The notes: generated by a model from the letters alone, not told the origin. Positions 26,324 through 34,847 are shown, counted from the stretch's first letter. The stretch is 64,000 bases of DNA from an uncultured Ruminococcus sp. (GCA_902780505.1 CACZFN010000002.1:124001-188000), one strand, 5' to 3'. Numbers and translations are program-made.

Positions 26324-26426
26324 TCTCCTCCGCCCCTTTCTTTGTGCAGATACTATCAGCTGCTATTTCGGTTTCAAGTATCATTTCGCTGATTATATCC
26401 CTTATAAGTACACTCAGCTCGGTCAT
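26316..26426 (-). CDS. Small 36-residue frame overlapping the sigma-fusion start
   Basis: ATG at 26424-26426, with GGTGA eight bases upstream, opens a 36-codon frame that ends in TAA at 26316-26318, overlapping the sigma-fusion start by eight bases. The peptide is helical and acidic in the middle (DIISEMILETEIAAD). The same frame stays open upstream for about 30 codons without a standard start. It may be a leader peptide coupling translation to the sigma gene. Evidence is start, site and overlap only. Confidence 0.4.
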   Translation of the reverse strand: MTELSVLIRDIISEMILETEIAADSICTKKGAEENG

Positions 26427-26563
26427 AAGAGCTTCACCGTCCCCCTGTGTGTTCTGTTCTCTCCTTTTGTCTGTTCGCTTATTAGACGGTGAACAGGCTC
26501 TGACGGTTACTTTCAGCGCTTATTTTTGTATCACTGCACAAAAACATACACCCGCTTTTGTTA

Positions 26564-26592
26564 ATTATAACATAAGCGGATACACTTGTAAA
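26564..26592 (-). promoter_or_regulatory. Sigma-A promoter of the sigma-fusion gene
   Basis: Minus strand TTTACA (26587-26592), 17-bp spacer, TATAAT (26564-26569) with an extended TG. The leader to the sigma gene is about 230 nt and holds the small frame at 26316-26426. Confidence 0.72.
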
Positions 26593-26598
26593 TAGTGC

Positions 26599-26627
26599 TT
26601 GAAAAGTTCATAATATTGTGTTAGAAT
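26599..26627 (+). promoter_or_regulatory. Promoter of the surface esterase gene
   Basis: TTGAAA (26599-26604), 17-bp spacer, TAGAAT (26622-26627). It diverges from the sigma-fusion promoter; the two -35 boxes are six bases apart. Confidence 0.65.
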
Positions 26628-26666
26628 AGTTTTGGCGATAATATTATGAACAGAAAGGAAATACAT

Positions 26667-27983
26667 ATGCTTATTAAAAAGACACTTGCTTATTTATGCG
26701 CATCTGCAATAATGCTTACAAGCATACCCTCTGCCTTTGCCGAGGAAAAACTCAACCAGTTCAAGCCGACTGATGACAATGTAAAGCTTATAGGGCGCAC
26801 ATACTATTACAACAACGAAGAACTATGGTTCGGCCTGACAGATTCGGGCATATCCTTTGACTTTACAGGCAAATACGCCGAAATGAACCTTATGGGCGAC
26901 AGCGGGGCGTTCGGCGAGGAAAACGGCGCACGCATAAAAGTATACGCTGACGGCAAGGAAGTATATGACAAATGCCTGACCGAGTACCCGTTTGAAACTA
27001 TAAAGGTGGAATTTGACAGCGAAGGCGAGCATACAGTAAAACTCCTCAAAGTTTCGGAATGTGCAAATAACACCGTACTGCTTGAAAACATTTTTGTTGA
27101 CGGCGACAGCATAAAGCCATCGGGCAGCGGCTCACATACGATAGAATTTGTCGGCGACTCCATAACCTGCGGCTACGGCGTTGACGCCGAAAGCCAGAAC
27201 GAGCACTTCCTGACATCTACCGAGGACGGAACAAAAACATACGCATATAAGACCGCACAGCATTTCAATGCAGACTATTCTATGGTAAGCTACAGCGGCT
27301 GCGGGGCAGTATCAGGCTACACAAACGAAAGCAAGCCAAACACCTTGAATCTTATGAAGGATTTCTATGAGCTTGTGGGACATTCCTTTGCAAACTACAG
27401 CGGTACGAGCATTGACAGCCTTTCGTGGGATTTCAAGCAGCAGCCAGAACTTATCGTTGTGAACTTAGGCACAAATGATGCTTCATATACCAAAGGCAAT
27501 GCTGAAAGAATTGATGAATTCAAGTCAGCCTATACAGATCTTTTAAAGCAGATAAGGAGTAAAAACCCCGATGCAGAGCTTCTTTGCATACTTGGGCTTA
27601 TGGGGCAGGATCTTTACCCCGCCATCGAAGAAGCTGTTGAAAGCTATAAGACTGACACAGGTGACAGCAAGATAAACACCTTTATGCTTGATCCGATAGA
27701 CTCAGCCAATGAAGGCTACGGCGCTGACTACCACCCGAAGGAGGCAAGCCACGAGCGTGCCGCAGAAGCACTTATCGGCAGGATCGAAGAACTCTACGGT
27801 TGGACAGACCATGATCCCGCTATGGTTCAGTCTGTTAAGGCCTCGGAAAGTGCAGATTCATCTTCATCGTCTGAGAGCGAAAAAAGCTCAGGTATGCTTT
27901 CCACTGTACTTATCTGTGCAGGCGGTGTGTGCCTTGCGGCGGCTGTTGTAATGATAGTGGTAAAGAAAAAGAAAAAAGCATAA
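26667..27983 (+). CDS. Membrane-anchored CE2-type SGNH carbohydrate esterase
   Basis: From the ATG at 26667 (AAAGGAAA site six bases upstream; an earlier in-frame ATG at 26646 has none) the product is 438 residues. It has a signal peptide ending AFA, an N-terminal beta-sandwich domain (about 30-140), and an SGNH hydrolase domain with FVGDSITCG (catalytic Ser), an SGCG block, NLGTNDAS, and DYHP near the C-terminus (catalytic Asp and His). This two-domain layout matches carbohydrate esterase family 2, which removes acetyl groups from xylan or glucomannan. A serine-rich linker leads to a C-terminal span and a KKKKK tail, so it stays on the cell surface. It is monocistronic. Confidence 0.88.
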   Translation: MLIKKTLAYLCASAIMLTSIPSAFAEEKLNQFKPTDDNVKLIGRTYYYNNEELWFGLTDSGISFDFTGKYAEMNLMGDSGAFGEENGARIKVYADGKEVYDKCLTEYPFETIKVEFDSEGEHTVKLLKVSECANNTVLLENIFVDGDSIKPSGSGSHTIEFVGDSITCGYGVDAESQNEHFLTSTEDGTKTYAYKTAQHFNADYSMVSYSGCGAVSGYTNESKPNTLNLMKDFYELVGHSFANYSGTSIDSLSWDFKQQPELIVVNLGTNDASYTKGNAERIDEFKSAYTDLLKQIRSKNPDAELLCILGLMGQDLYPAIEEAVESYKTDTGDSKINTFMLDPIDSANEGYGADYHPKEASHERAAEALIGRIEELYGWTDHDPAMVQSVKASESADSSSSSESEKSSGMLSTVLICAGGVCLAAAVVMIVVKKKKKA

Positions 27984-27990
27984 GATCATT

Positions 27991-28189
27991 CCCGTCTGAT
28001 GTTATCAGGCGGGACAGCTTGTCGCAAAACTATGTTTTTGTGATACGCGCAAAACGAACTGAAAACTCAAAGGCTGTCCACGCCCTATTTTTGGGGGCTT
28101 TCCGATCGCCCCCAAACCCCTTCGGATATGCATTCACCCCAAAAGACTACTTTATCAACAGACTGTCCCGTCTGATGTTATCAGGCGGG
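27991..28189. repeat. Duplicated 23-bp hairpin flanking about 150 bp
   Basis: The same 23-bp palindrome (CCCGTCTGAT-gtt-ATCAGGCGGG) occurs at 27991-28013 and 28167-28189. Only the second copy is followed by a T-run. The DNA between holds further short inverted repeats (a GGGGGC/GCCCCC hairpin at about 28094-28114) and no gene. It looks as if a small element landed in, or duplicated, the esterase terminator. Confidence 0.75.
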
Positions 28190-28198
28190 TTTTTTTTC
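28167..28198 (+). terminator. Intrinsic terminator after the esterase gene
   Basis: A ten-base stem with a GTT loop (28167-28189) is followed by eight T and then C. It directly abuts the -35 of the next promoter. Confidence 0.88.
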
Positions 28199-28227
28199 TT
28201 GACAAAGGTATTAAAATATTATAAAAT
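28199..28227 (+). promoter_or_regulatory. Promoter of the purine salvage genes
   Basis: TTGACA (28199-28204), 17-bp spacer, TAAAAT (28222-28227). An AGAGGAGG site precedes the ATG at 28269. Confidence 0.72.
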
Positions 28228-28268
28228 ATTAGTAACCTATTTTTTAAATCATCAGAGGAGGATATTAT

Positions 28269-29114
28269 ATGACACCTTATGAAAAGCTTACGCATTGCTA
28301 TGAACAGGTAAGGGCAAGAACGGATCTTGTGCCGCAGATAGCACTTGTGCTCGGCTCAGGACTCGGCGATTATGCAAACGGCATAAAGCAGGAATGTGTG
28401 ATAGACTACAGTGAGATAGACGGCTTCCCCATGTCTACTGTTGAGGGGCACAAGGGCAGGTTCGTTTTCGGGTATGTTGATGAAGTGCCCGTTGTTATAA
28501 TGCAGGGGCGTGTTCATTATTACGAGGGGTATGATATAAAGGACGTTGTACTGCCTGCAAGGCTTATGGGTATGCTCGGTGCAAAGGTACTTTTTCTGAC
28601 AAATGCTTCGGGCGGTATAAACAAGGCTTTTCACGCAGGTGATTTTATGATAGTTACCGACCATATCGCTTCATTTGTGCCAAACCCGCTTATCGGGAAA
28701 AACATAGATGAACTCGGCACACGCTTCCCGGATATGTCAGAGGTATATAACAAACGCCTTGTGAATATAATCAGAGAAACAGCCGAAGATGACGGCATAA
28801 AGGTACAAAGCGGCGTTTATCTTCAGCTGACGGGGCCTTCATTTGAAACACCTGCCGAGATAAGAATGGCACGCACACTCGGCGCAGATGCCGTAGGTAT
28901 GAGCACAGCTGTGGAAGCGATAGCCGCAAACCATATGGGGCTTAAAGTTTGTGCGATATCCTGCGTGTGCAATCTTGCTGCGGGTATGAATGAAACACCG
29001 CTTACCCACGCTGAGGTACAGGAAGCCGCCGACAGGGCAGCACCGCTTTTTAAAATGCTTATAACACATTCGATAGAGAATATTTCCGACGAACTGCTGA
29101 CAAAAGGGATATGA
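28269..29114 (+). CDS. punA: Purine nucleoside phosphorylase (PNP, trimeric type)
   Basis: The 281-residue protein matches the low-molecular-mass PNP family: 'LVLGSGLGDYA' (phosphate loop), 'VEGHKGRFVFG', 'MQGRVHYYEGYD', 'LTNASGGINKAFHAGDFMIVTDHI', 'SGVYLQLTGPSFETPAEIRM' and 'ADAVGMSTAVEAIAANHMG' (ribose and base binding). It cleaves inosine or guanosine with phosphate to base and ribose 1-phosphate in the cytoplasm. It is the first gene of a short operon with a deaminase, 42 bp apart, consistent with nucleoside salvage. Confidence 0.95.
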   Translation: MTPYEKLTHCYEQVRARTDLVPQIALVLGSGLGDYANGIKQECVIDYSEIDGFPMSTVEGHKGRFVFGYVDEVPVVIMQGRVHYYEGYDIKDVVLPARLMGMLGAKVLFLTNASGGINKAFHAGDFMIVTDHIASFVPNPLIGKNIDELGTRFPDMSEVYNKRLVNIIRETAEDDGIKVQSGVYLQLTGPSFETPAEIRMARTLGADAVGMSTAVEAIAANHMGLKVCAISCVCNLAAGMNETPLTHAEVQEAADRAAPLFKMLITHSIENISDELLTKGI

Positions 29115-29156
29115 TATACCGCTTGCAGGCGCACAAAAAACAGAAAGGACAAAACT

Positions 29157-30449
29157 ATGATTCGCTTTAAAAATGCAAGGATAATGACACTTGCGGGGGA
29201 TAACCCGTTTAAGATCACCGAAGGTGAGGTGTGGACTGACGGCGACAGGATATCGTTTGTCGGCACACCCACTGATGAACAGCTTAAAAACACACAGTTT
29301 GAACGAGAGATATGCGTTATGAAAAACCTGATTATGCCCTCGTTCAAAAATGCACATACACATTCTGCAATGACCTTCCTGCGCTCTTACGCTGATGACC
29401 TGCCATTACAGAAATGGCTGTTTGACAAGGTATTCCCACTTGAAGCAAAGCTTACGGGAGAGGATGTTTACTGGTTTGCGTCCCTTGCAAACCTTGAATA
29501 CCTGACAAGCGGCATCACTGCAAATTTCGATATGTACTTTATGCTTGACGATTATGTAAAGGCCTGCATGGATACCGGCTTTCGCAGTGTCTTGTGCGGC
29601 TCGGTCTCGGGCGGGGCTGAAAGGTCTTTTGAACTTGAAGAAAACTACAATAAGTATAACAACACCTATCCGCTTATATCCTACAGGCTCGGTTTCCATG
29701 CAGAATACACCTGCGAGCGCGGCCTTTTGGAAAACATAGGCAAACTTGCCGAAAAGTACAAGGCACCCGTTTACACCCACAACAGCGAGACTGCCAAAGA
29801 GGTAAACGACTGTATTGAAAAATACGGTATGACACCTACCGCGCTTTTTGACAGCCTCGGCATCTACAATTACGGCGGTGCAGGGTTCCACTGCGTTCAT
29901 ATGACAGAGCAGGATCTCGACATTTTCAAAAACAGGGGCGCATATATCGTTCATAACCCGGGTTCCAACTCAAAGCTTGCAAGCGGGATAGCAGATATAA
30001 AGGCAATAAAGGAAAAAGGTATAGGGATAGCCCTTGGCACTGATGGCCCTGCAAGCAACAATGCACTTGATATGTTCAGGGAAATGTACCTGATGTCTGT
30101 GCTGAACAAGCTCAGGGAAAATGACGCTGCGGCGTGTGATGCAAATGACGTTTTGTACGCGGCAACAGTCGGCGGTGCTAAAGCAATGGGGCTTGATGAC
30201 TGCGACACGCTTGAGATCGGCAAACAGGCTGACCTTATCATACTTGACTTAAAGCAGCCGAATATGCAGCCGATAAACAACATTGCAAAAAATATAGTCT
30301 ACAGCGGTTCAAAATCAAATGTCAAGCTTACAATGTGTGCGGGAAAGGTGCTTTACGAAAACGGCGGGTTTACAAGCGCCGATGCACAGGAGATATACAA
30401 AAATGTCCAAAAGCACGCCGAAAGGATACAGTCGGAGGTATCAGGCTGA
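29157..30449 (+). CDS. mtaD: Amidohydrolase, S-adenosylhomocysteine/methylthioadenosine deaminase type
   Basis: The 430-residue protein is a metal-dependent amidohydrolase of the ATZ/TRZ/MtaD group: HTHS in 'FKNAHTHSAMTFLRSYADDLPLQKWL' (metal ligands), 'FHAEYTCERG', the later H in 'FHCVHMTEQD', and 'LGTDGPASNNALDMFREM' (catalytic Asp). The 'LQKWL' block is typical of MtaD. It would deaminate adenosine-type thioethers such as SAH or MTA, which suits its place after PNP in purine/methionine salvage. The precise substrate cannot be fixed from sequence. Confidence 0.9.
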   Translation: MIRFKNARIMTLAGDNPFKITEGEVWTDGDRISFVGTPTDEQLKNTQFEREICVMKNLIMPSFKNAHTHSAMTFLRSYADDLPLQKWLFDKVFPLEAKLTGEDVYWFASLANLEYLTSGITANFDMYFMLDDYVKACMDTGFRSVLCGSVSGGAERSFELEENYNKYNNTYPLISYRLGFHAEYTCERGLLENIGKLAEKYKAPVYTHNSETAKEVNDCIEKYGMTPTALFDSLGIYNYGGAGFHCVHMTEQDLDIFKNRGAYIVHNPGSNSKLASGIADIKAIKEKGIGIALGTDGPASNNALDMFREMYLMSVLNKLRENDAAACDANDVLYAATVGGAKAMGLDDCDTLEIGKQADLIILDLKQPNMQPINNIAKNIVYSGSKSNVKLTMCAGKVLYENGGFTSADAQEIYKNVQKHAERIQSEVSG

Positions 30450-30841
30450 GCGCCCGTGAGGATATAAAAAAACACGTATGCTGCCTTATCACCGCTTTTG
30501 CGCTGATATGCATGATGACAGTATTTTTGTCATACAGGCTTTACAGCTTTATTACTTTAAGCGGGGTACTTCTTGACGGTACATGGGCAGCTAACGGGGA
30601 CACCATAAAAATAAACGGTAATACGGCAGAATTCTACCGGGACGGCGCGGCGGAATCTGCCGTTATCTGCATCTTATCGGCAGAGGACAGGCTGATAGAG
30701 GAGGGAAAGATAATCTACCACATAGAAGCCTGCTTCCCTCACAGGATAGAAAGAATAGATATTGAATACACTAACTGCTCAGGCAGTGTGCTCATAGAAC
30801 TTGTAAACGGCAGCGAAAGTGAAGTATTCCTTTTTGAATAA
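30446..30841 (+). CDS. Small membrane protein with external domain, probable CTG start
   Basis: The frame 30446-30841 codes 131 residues: a basic start (SAREDIKKH), a hydrophobic span (about 11-38), and an external beta-rich domain ('LLDGTWAANGDTIKING', ending 'GSESEVFLFE'). GGAGG at 30434-30438 is seven bases before a CTG that overlaps the mtaD stop (CTGA). No ATG, GTG or TTG lies near that site in this frame; the next upstream ATG (30335) is deep inside mtaD. I therefore prefer CTG. The fold is unknown, somewhat like a small lipocalin-type domain. It is co-transcribed with mtaD. Confidence 0.62.
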   Translation: MSAREDIKKHVCCLITAFALICMMTVFLSYRLYSFITLSGVLLDGTWAANGDTIKINGNTAEFYRDGAAESAVICILSAEDRLIEEGKIIYHIEACFPHRIERIDIEYTNCSGSVLIELVNGSESEVFLFE

Positions 30842-30936
30842 TTCGTTAAGTAGGCGCAAAATTCACCATTTTACAGTTTCAAACGGGGCGGGGTTAGTGC
30901 AAATCTCTGATTTTTTGCAGGATTTGCAAAAATAAC

Positions 30937-30965
30937 TTGCAAAAACACCGTAAAAAGTATAAAAT
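30937..30965 (+). promoter_or_regulatory. Promoter of the aminotransferase gene
   Basis: TTGCAA (30937-30942), 17-bp spacer, TAAAAT (30960-30965). Confidence 0.6.
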
Positions 30966-31014
30966 AATATAGGCAATGACTGTCACTTTTAAATATATGG
31001 TGGAGGAAAACGAT

Positions 31015-32292
31015 ATGCTTATGACTGATATGAAAAAGGAAGAACTTGAAGCACTTCTTGAAAGCACAAAAAAAGAATATGACGGCTATAAAGCTCTGGG
31101 ACTTGCACTCAATATGGCAAGGGGCAAGCCCGCTGCCGACCAGCTTTCACTTACAAAAGATATGCTCGATGCAGTCAGCTCATCATCAGACTGCAAAGCC
31201 GCTGACGGCACCGACTGCCGCAACTACGGCGTACTTGACGGAATAAAGGAAACAAAGAAGATCTTCTGCGATATGCTCGGTGTAAATGACGAAGAACTTA
31301 TCGTAGGCGGCAACTCGTCACTTAACCTTATGTATGATACAATAGCAAGGAACTACATCTTCGGCGTTGATAAGGAAAGTACCCCGTGGAAGGATCAGGG
31401 AAAGCTTAAATGGCTGTGCCCCGCACCCGGATATGACAGGCATTTTGCTATAACGGAGCGCTTCGGTTTTGAACTTGTAACTATCCCTATGAAAGCTGAC
31501 GGCCCTGATATGGATATGATAGAAAAGCTTGTATCGGAAGATGAAAGCATCAAGGGCATCTGGTGCGTTCCTATGTATGCAAACCCCACAGGTATCACCT
31601 ACAGCGACGAGGTAGTAAAGCGTTTTGCAGCCCTTAAACCGAAGGCAAAGGATTTCAGGATATTCTGGGATAACGCTTACTGCGTTCACCACCTGACTGA
31701 CACCCCGGATAAACTGTTAAACATTCTTGACGAATGTAAAGCAGCAGGAAACGAAGATATGGTATACATCTTTGCATCGACATCAAAGGTTTCATTTGCA
31801 GGCGCCGGTGTGGCAGTAATGGCTGCAAGCAAGAACAATACCGACTATGTCAAGTACCATATGACAATACAGACAATAGGCTTTGACAAGATAAACCAGT
31901 TAAGGCACGCAAAGTATTTCAAGGATTATGAGGGTGTAAAAGCACATATGAAAAAGCACGCAGCAATAATTGCACCCAAGTTTGAAGCCGTTATAAAGGC
32001 ACTTGATGAAAACATAAAGCCGCTTGGCATAGGCAGCTACAACACTCCCCGCGGCGGATACTTTATCAGCTTTGATACACTTGACGGCTGTGCAAAAAGA
32101 GTAGTGTCGCTATGCAAGGAAGCAGGTGTCGTAATGACAGGTGCAGGCGCTACTTTCCCATATGGCAGGGATCCGAAGGACAGCAACATAAGGATCGCAC
32201 CTACTCTCCCGCCTATAGCTGAACTCGAACAGGCAATGAAGGTATTTATCTGCGCTGTGAAGATAGCAAGTGCAGAAAAACTCCTTGGCTGA
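31015..32292 (+). CDS. PLP-dependent aminotransferase (aspartate aminotransferase-like)
   Basis: From the ATG at 31015, eight bases after GGAGG, the protein has 425 residues; an in-frame ATG at 30976 lacks a site. It belongs to the fold-type I class I/II group: 'GGNSSLNLMYDT', 'CPAPGYDRHF', 'VPMYANPTGITYSDEVV', 'FRIFWDNAYCVHHL', the lysine in 'IFASTSKVSFAGAGVAVMA' that binds PLP, and 'SNIRIAPTLPP' with the substrate-binding Arg. These features fit the putative aspartate aminotransferase family found in Firmicutes and Bacteroidetes. The amino-acid substrate is not proven. It stands alone between a promoter and a strong terminator. Confidence 0.92.
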   Translation: MLMTDMKKEELEALLESTKKEYDGYKALGLALNMARGKPAADQLSLTKDMLDAVSSSSDCKAADGTDCRNYGVLDGIKETKKIFCDMLGVNDEELIVGGNSSLNLMYDTIARNYIFGVDKESTPWKDQGKLKWLCPAPGYDRHFAITERFGFELVTIPMKADGPDMDMIEKLVSEDESIKGIWCVPMYANPTGITYSDEVVKRFAALKPKAKDFRIFWDNAYCVHHLTDTPDKLLNILDECKAAGNEDMVYIFASTSKVSFAGAGVAVMAASKNNTDYVKYHMTIQTIGFDKINQLRHAKYFKDYEGVKAHMKKHAAIIAPKFEAVIKALDENIKPLGIGSYNTPRGGYFISFDTLDGCAKRVVSLCKEAGVVMTGAGATFPYGRDPKDSNIRIAPTLPPIAELEQAMKVFICAVKIASAEKLLG

Positions 32293-32319
32293 TAAGCAAA
32301 CAAATACACATAAAAGTTT

Positions 32320-32357
32320 TGCCCCGAAGCGTTTTGCAGAGCGCTCCGGGGCATTTT
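32320..32357 (+). terminator. Intrinsic terminator of the aminotransferase gene
   Basis: GCCCCGAAGC (32321-32330) pairs with GCGCTCCGGGGC (32341-32352) with one mismatch, followed by ATTTTG. The minus side also has a T-rich tail, so it may end the DHHW gene. Confidence 0.85.
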
Positions 32358-32382
32358 GTTTTGCTGACAGTCATTACAGGTT

Positions 32383-33414
32383 TTATCTGACAAGCGAAAA
32401 CATTTTTCTGTTTACGTTGGTTTCGCTGTCGTGGGCACCTATCATAAACGGCGCATAGCAGATTATGACCGTATCATAACCGCCGTCCCTGACAACATCA
32501 TCATAGACATCAATGTCATCAAAGTCACGCCTTAATATGATATTTATTTCATGTACCGAAAGTGACAGAAACGGCTCTGTTATAACATCAAACGAATCAC
32601 CTAAAATAAGCACCTTGCCCTTTTTAACGTTATTATTAATGCAGTTTCGGGAAGAATAATTATAGTGAAATGCCTGCCTTGTATCCTTTATAAATGAAGA
32701 TATAAAATCTCCCTGCTGACCGTCCACAGTGTAGCTTGTTTCAAACTTAGGGGTAACAAGGGTATAGTCGTCCATTTCGGCACCTGCACCGACAAATTTT
32801 TCACCCTGCTCGCCATACCACGCATTTTCGGTCGTCTTGAAATCGTAGTTTTCATCATCATAGATACTAAGGTCAATATCATAACCGCAGTATTCATTCA
32901 GGGCTGCTGCTATTTTTCCTGCTCCCCACTTGCCTGCGGGGACAGTCCAGTGGTGGTCAGTCCTGTAGAACATCTTGTAGATATCAAGCCCGTCTTTTTT
33001 AATATCTGCCCTCAGGTCAAGTGTGTTTATCCCCGCTTCATCAAGGCGTGCAAGGAGTTTGTCTGCATTGCGGTTGCAGTAGCTTTCAACACCAAAGCGG
33101 TCAAAAATACTGTCATCAAGGTATTTTGTGGGCTTGTTGACATACAAAAGGTTTATCCCTGCATCATCAAGCTTTTTCTTGAACTGACACATCTGCTCAA
33201 ATTCATAATCTGTCGTGGTTTCTGGCGAGGGCGACACAACATAGTCATTTTCTATAAAGTATATTCCCAGATCCGAATAATAACCCTTATCAACTGCCCA
33301 GATAACCTTGCTGCCGATATTGACATAACCGCCCGGGTTTGTAATATATATTACTGCAGCCGCCATAAACGCAAGGAGGGATATGATACCCGTTATTTTT
33401 ATGCTTTTCATCAT
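32383..33414 (-). CDS. DHHW-family (AlgX/AlgJ-like) SGNH O-acetyltransferase partner
   Basis: From the ATG at 33412-33414 the protein is 343 residues (GGGAGG lies just upstream; a second ATG follows at once). It has an N-terminal membrane anchor (about 5-24) and an external SGNH-like domain with 'RTDHHWTVPAG' (the DHHW motif with Asp and His) and 'VLILGDSF' (nucleophile Ser). AlgJ/AlgX-type proteins move acetyl groups delivered by an MBOAT partner onto an extracellular polysaccharide. The MBOAT gene is 14 bp upstream, which supports that role. The acetylated polymer is unknown. Confidence 0.88.
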   Translation of the reverse strand: MMKSIKITGIISLLAFMAAAVIYITNPGGYVNIGSKVIWAVDKGYYSDLGIYFIENDYVVSPSPETTTDYEFEQMCQFKKKLDDAGINLLYVNKPTKYLDDSIFDRFGVESYCNRNADKLLARLDEAGINTLDLRADIKKDGLDIYKMFYRTDHHWTVPAGKWGAGKIAAALNEYCGYDIDLSIYDDENYDFKTTENAWYGEQGEKFVGAGAEMDDYTLVTPKFETSYTVDGQQGDFISSFIKDTRQAFHYNYSSRNCINNNVKKGKVLILGDSFDVITEPFLSLSVHEINIILRRDFDDIDVYDDVVRDGGYDTVIICYAPFMIGAHDSETNVNRKMFSLVR

Positions 33415-33428
33415 TTTCCTCCCCACTG

Positions 33429-34829
33429 TCAGAAGTTTGCGTATGCAAATGTATCGTTTGCATTGTTTGCCGCAAGTGCAAGCGCAAGAACAAACAATAC
33501 GACTGTTATGATACTGTAGGCTGTGTCAAACACAATCGCCGATTTGCCTTTTGAAAACCTTTCTTTTAGCTTTGGCAGCACAGGCAGTGAAAATACCGCC
33601 GCCAGACCTATCACCCACCAGTATATGCCAAAAGATACTTCTGCCAGTGCTGCACCTGTTTTGCCGGTAGGTATAAACATAGCCTTTATAACATAAAGCC
33701 CATTCATAACCCCGTTCGCCCTGAACATAACCCAGCCGACAACTATAGCAAGAACAGTTACTATACGCCAGACCATCCTGACATACGTTTTCTGTGATTT
33801 ATGTATCTTCGTAAAATGCTCTATAGCAGCAAATACAAAATGTATCATGCCCCACACCACAAAGCTCAGGCTTGAACCATGCCACAGCCCTGTCAGCAGC
33901 CATACTACAAACAGGTTTAAAACCACACGTGGTAGCTTCACACGGGAACCGCCAAGCGGAAAGTATACATAATCCCTGAACCATTCACCGAGGGAAATAT
34001 GCCACCTGCGCCAGAATTCCGATATCGAACCCGAACAATAAGGGTAGTTGAAGTTTTCTTTGCAGCTATAGCCGAATATGTTTGTCATACCGATAGCCAT
34101 ATCGGAATAGCCCGAAAAATCATAATACAGCTGAAGCGAAAAGCAGACAGCACCGAGCCATGCCATAGACGTTGAAAGCCCGCTGCCCTGCAAGGCAAAA
34201 GCCTTTGAGGATATCTTTGCAAGAGTATCGGCTATAAGCACTTTTTTGGCAAAGCCCGCCATAATGCGCTGAATACCGCTTGTTATTATGTTGATGTTTT
34301 CGGGTACGGTAAGCCCGTTTTTGTACATATCGGCATTTGTAAATTCGCTGTACTTCATTATCGGCCCTGATTGCAGCTGCGTAAAAAGCGTTATGTATAC
34401 AACATCATCGATCGGGTTATCACATGGCTTTGATCTGCCTGTGTATAGGTCAGCAAGGTATGAAATCTCCCTGAATGTAAAAAACGACAGACCAAGCGGC
34501 ATAATAAAATCGCTCTTTGCAAAAGTGATCACCTTAGCCCCCGCAAGGACAAGAACATCTGCCGATACAGCAGCGATCAGCAGTGCCCGCCTCGCCTTTT
34601 TGCTTTCAAGCTTTAGCATGGCGCGCCCCGCCGCCACATTCAGCCCGACTGACGCTATAAAAAGCATATAGTATTCTTCACAATTGCTGAAATAGCTTAA
34701 CAGCGCTGCGACTATTAGCAGTATACTTCTTACCACAAAGTATTTTTTCGGCAAGTGCCTTATCATGCAGCACCCGAAGGCTATCGGGAACATTCTCAAT
34801 ACTATAAATTCAATATCTGTGTAATTAAT
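33429..34829 (-). CDS. MBOAT-family O-acyltransferase (AlgI-like), probable ATT start
   Basis: The protein has about ten transmembrane segments and the MBOAT signature 'SISEFWRRWHISLGEWFRDYVYFPLGGSR', with the catalytic histidine in 'LTGLWHGSSLSFVVWG'. AlgI-like enzymes carry acetyl groups across the membrane for polysaccharide acetylation. The first ATG (34797-34799) has no site and would cut the usual family N-terminus. GGGGTG at 34835-34840 lies five bases before an ATT (34827-34829) in the same frame, which restores 'NYTDIEFIVLRMFP'. I therefore annotate ATT with the ATG as fallback. It sits 18 bp after the histidine kinase and before the DHHW partner. Confidence 0.85.
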   Translation of the reverse strand: MNYTDIEFIVLRMFPIAFGCCMIRHLPKKYFVVRSILLIVAALLSYFSNCEEYYMLFIASVGLNVAAGRAMLKLESKKARRALLIAAVSADVLVLAGAKVITFAKSDFIMPLGLSFFTFREISYLADLYTGRSKPCDNPIDDVVYITLFTQLQSGPIMKYSEFTNADMYKNGLTVPENINIITSGIQRIMAGFAKKVLIADTLAKISSKAFALQGSGLSTSMAWLGAVCFSLQLYYDFSGYSDMAIGMTNIFGYSCKENFNYPYCSGSISEFWRRWHISLGEWFRDYVYFPLGGSRVKLPRVVLNLFVVWLLTGLWHGSSLSFVVWGMIHFVFAAIEHFTKIHKSQKTYVRMVWRIVTVLAIVVGWVMFRANGVMNGLYVIKAMFIPTGKTGAALAEVSFGIYWWVIGLAAVFSLPVLPKLKERFSKGKSAIVFDTAYSIITVVLFVLALALAANNANDTFAYANF

Positions 34830-34847
34830 AATATCACCCCAAAGAAA

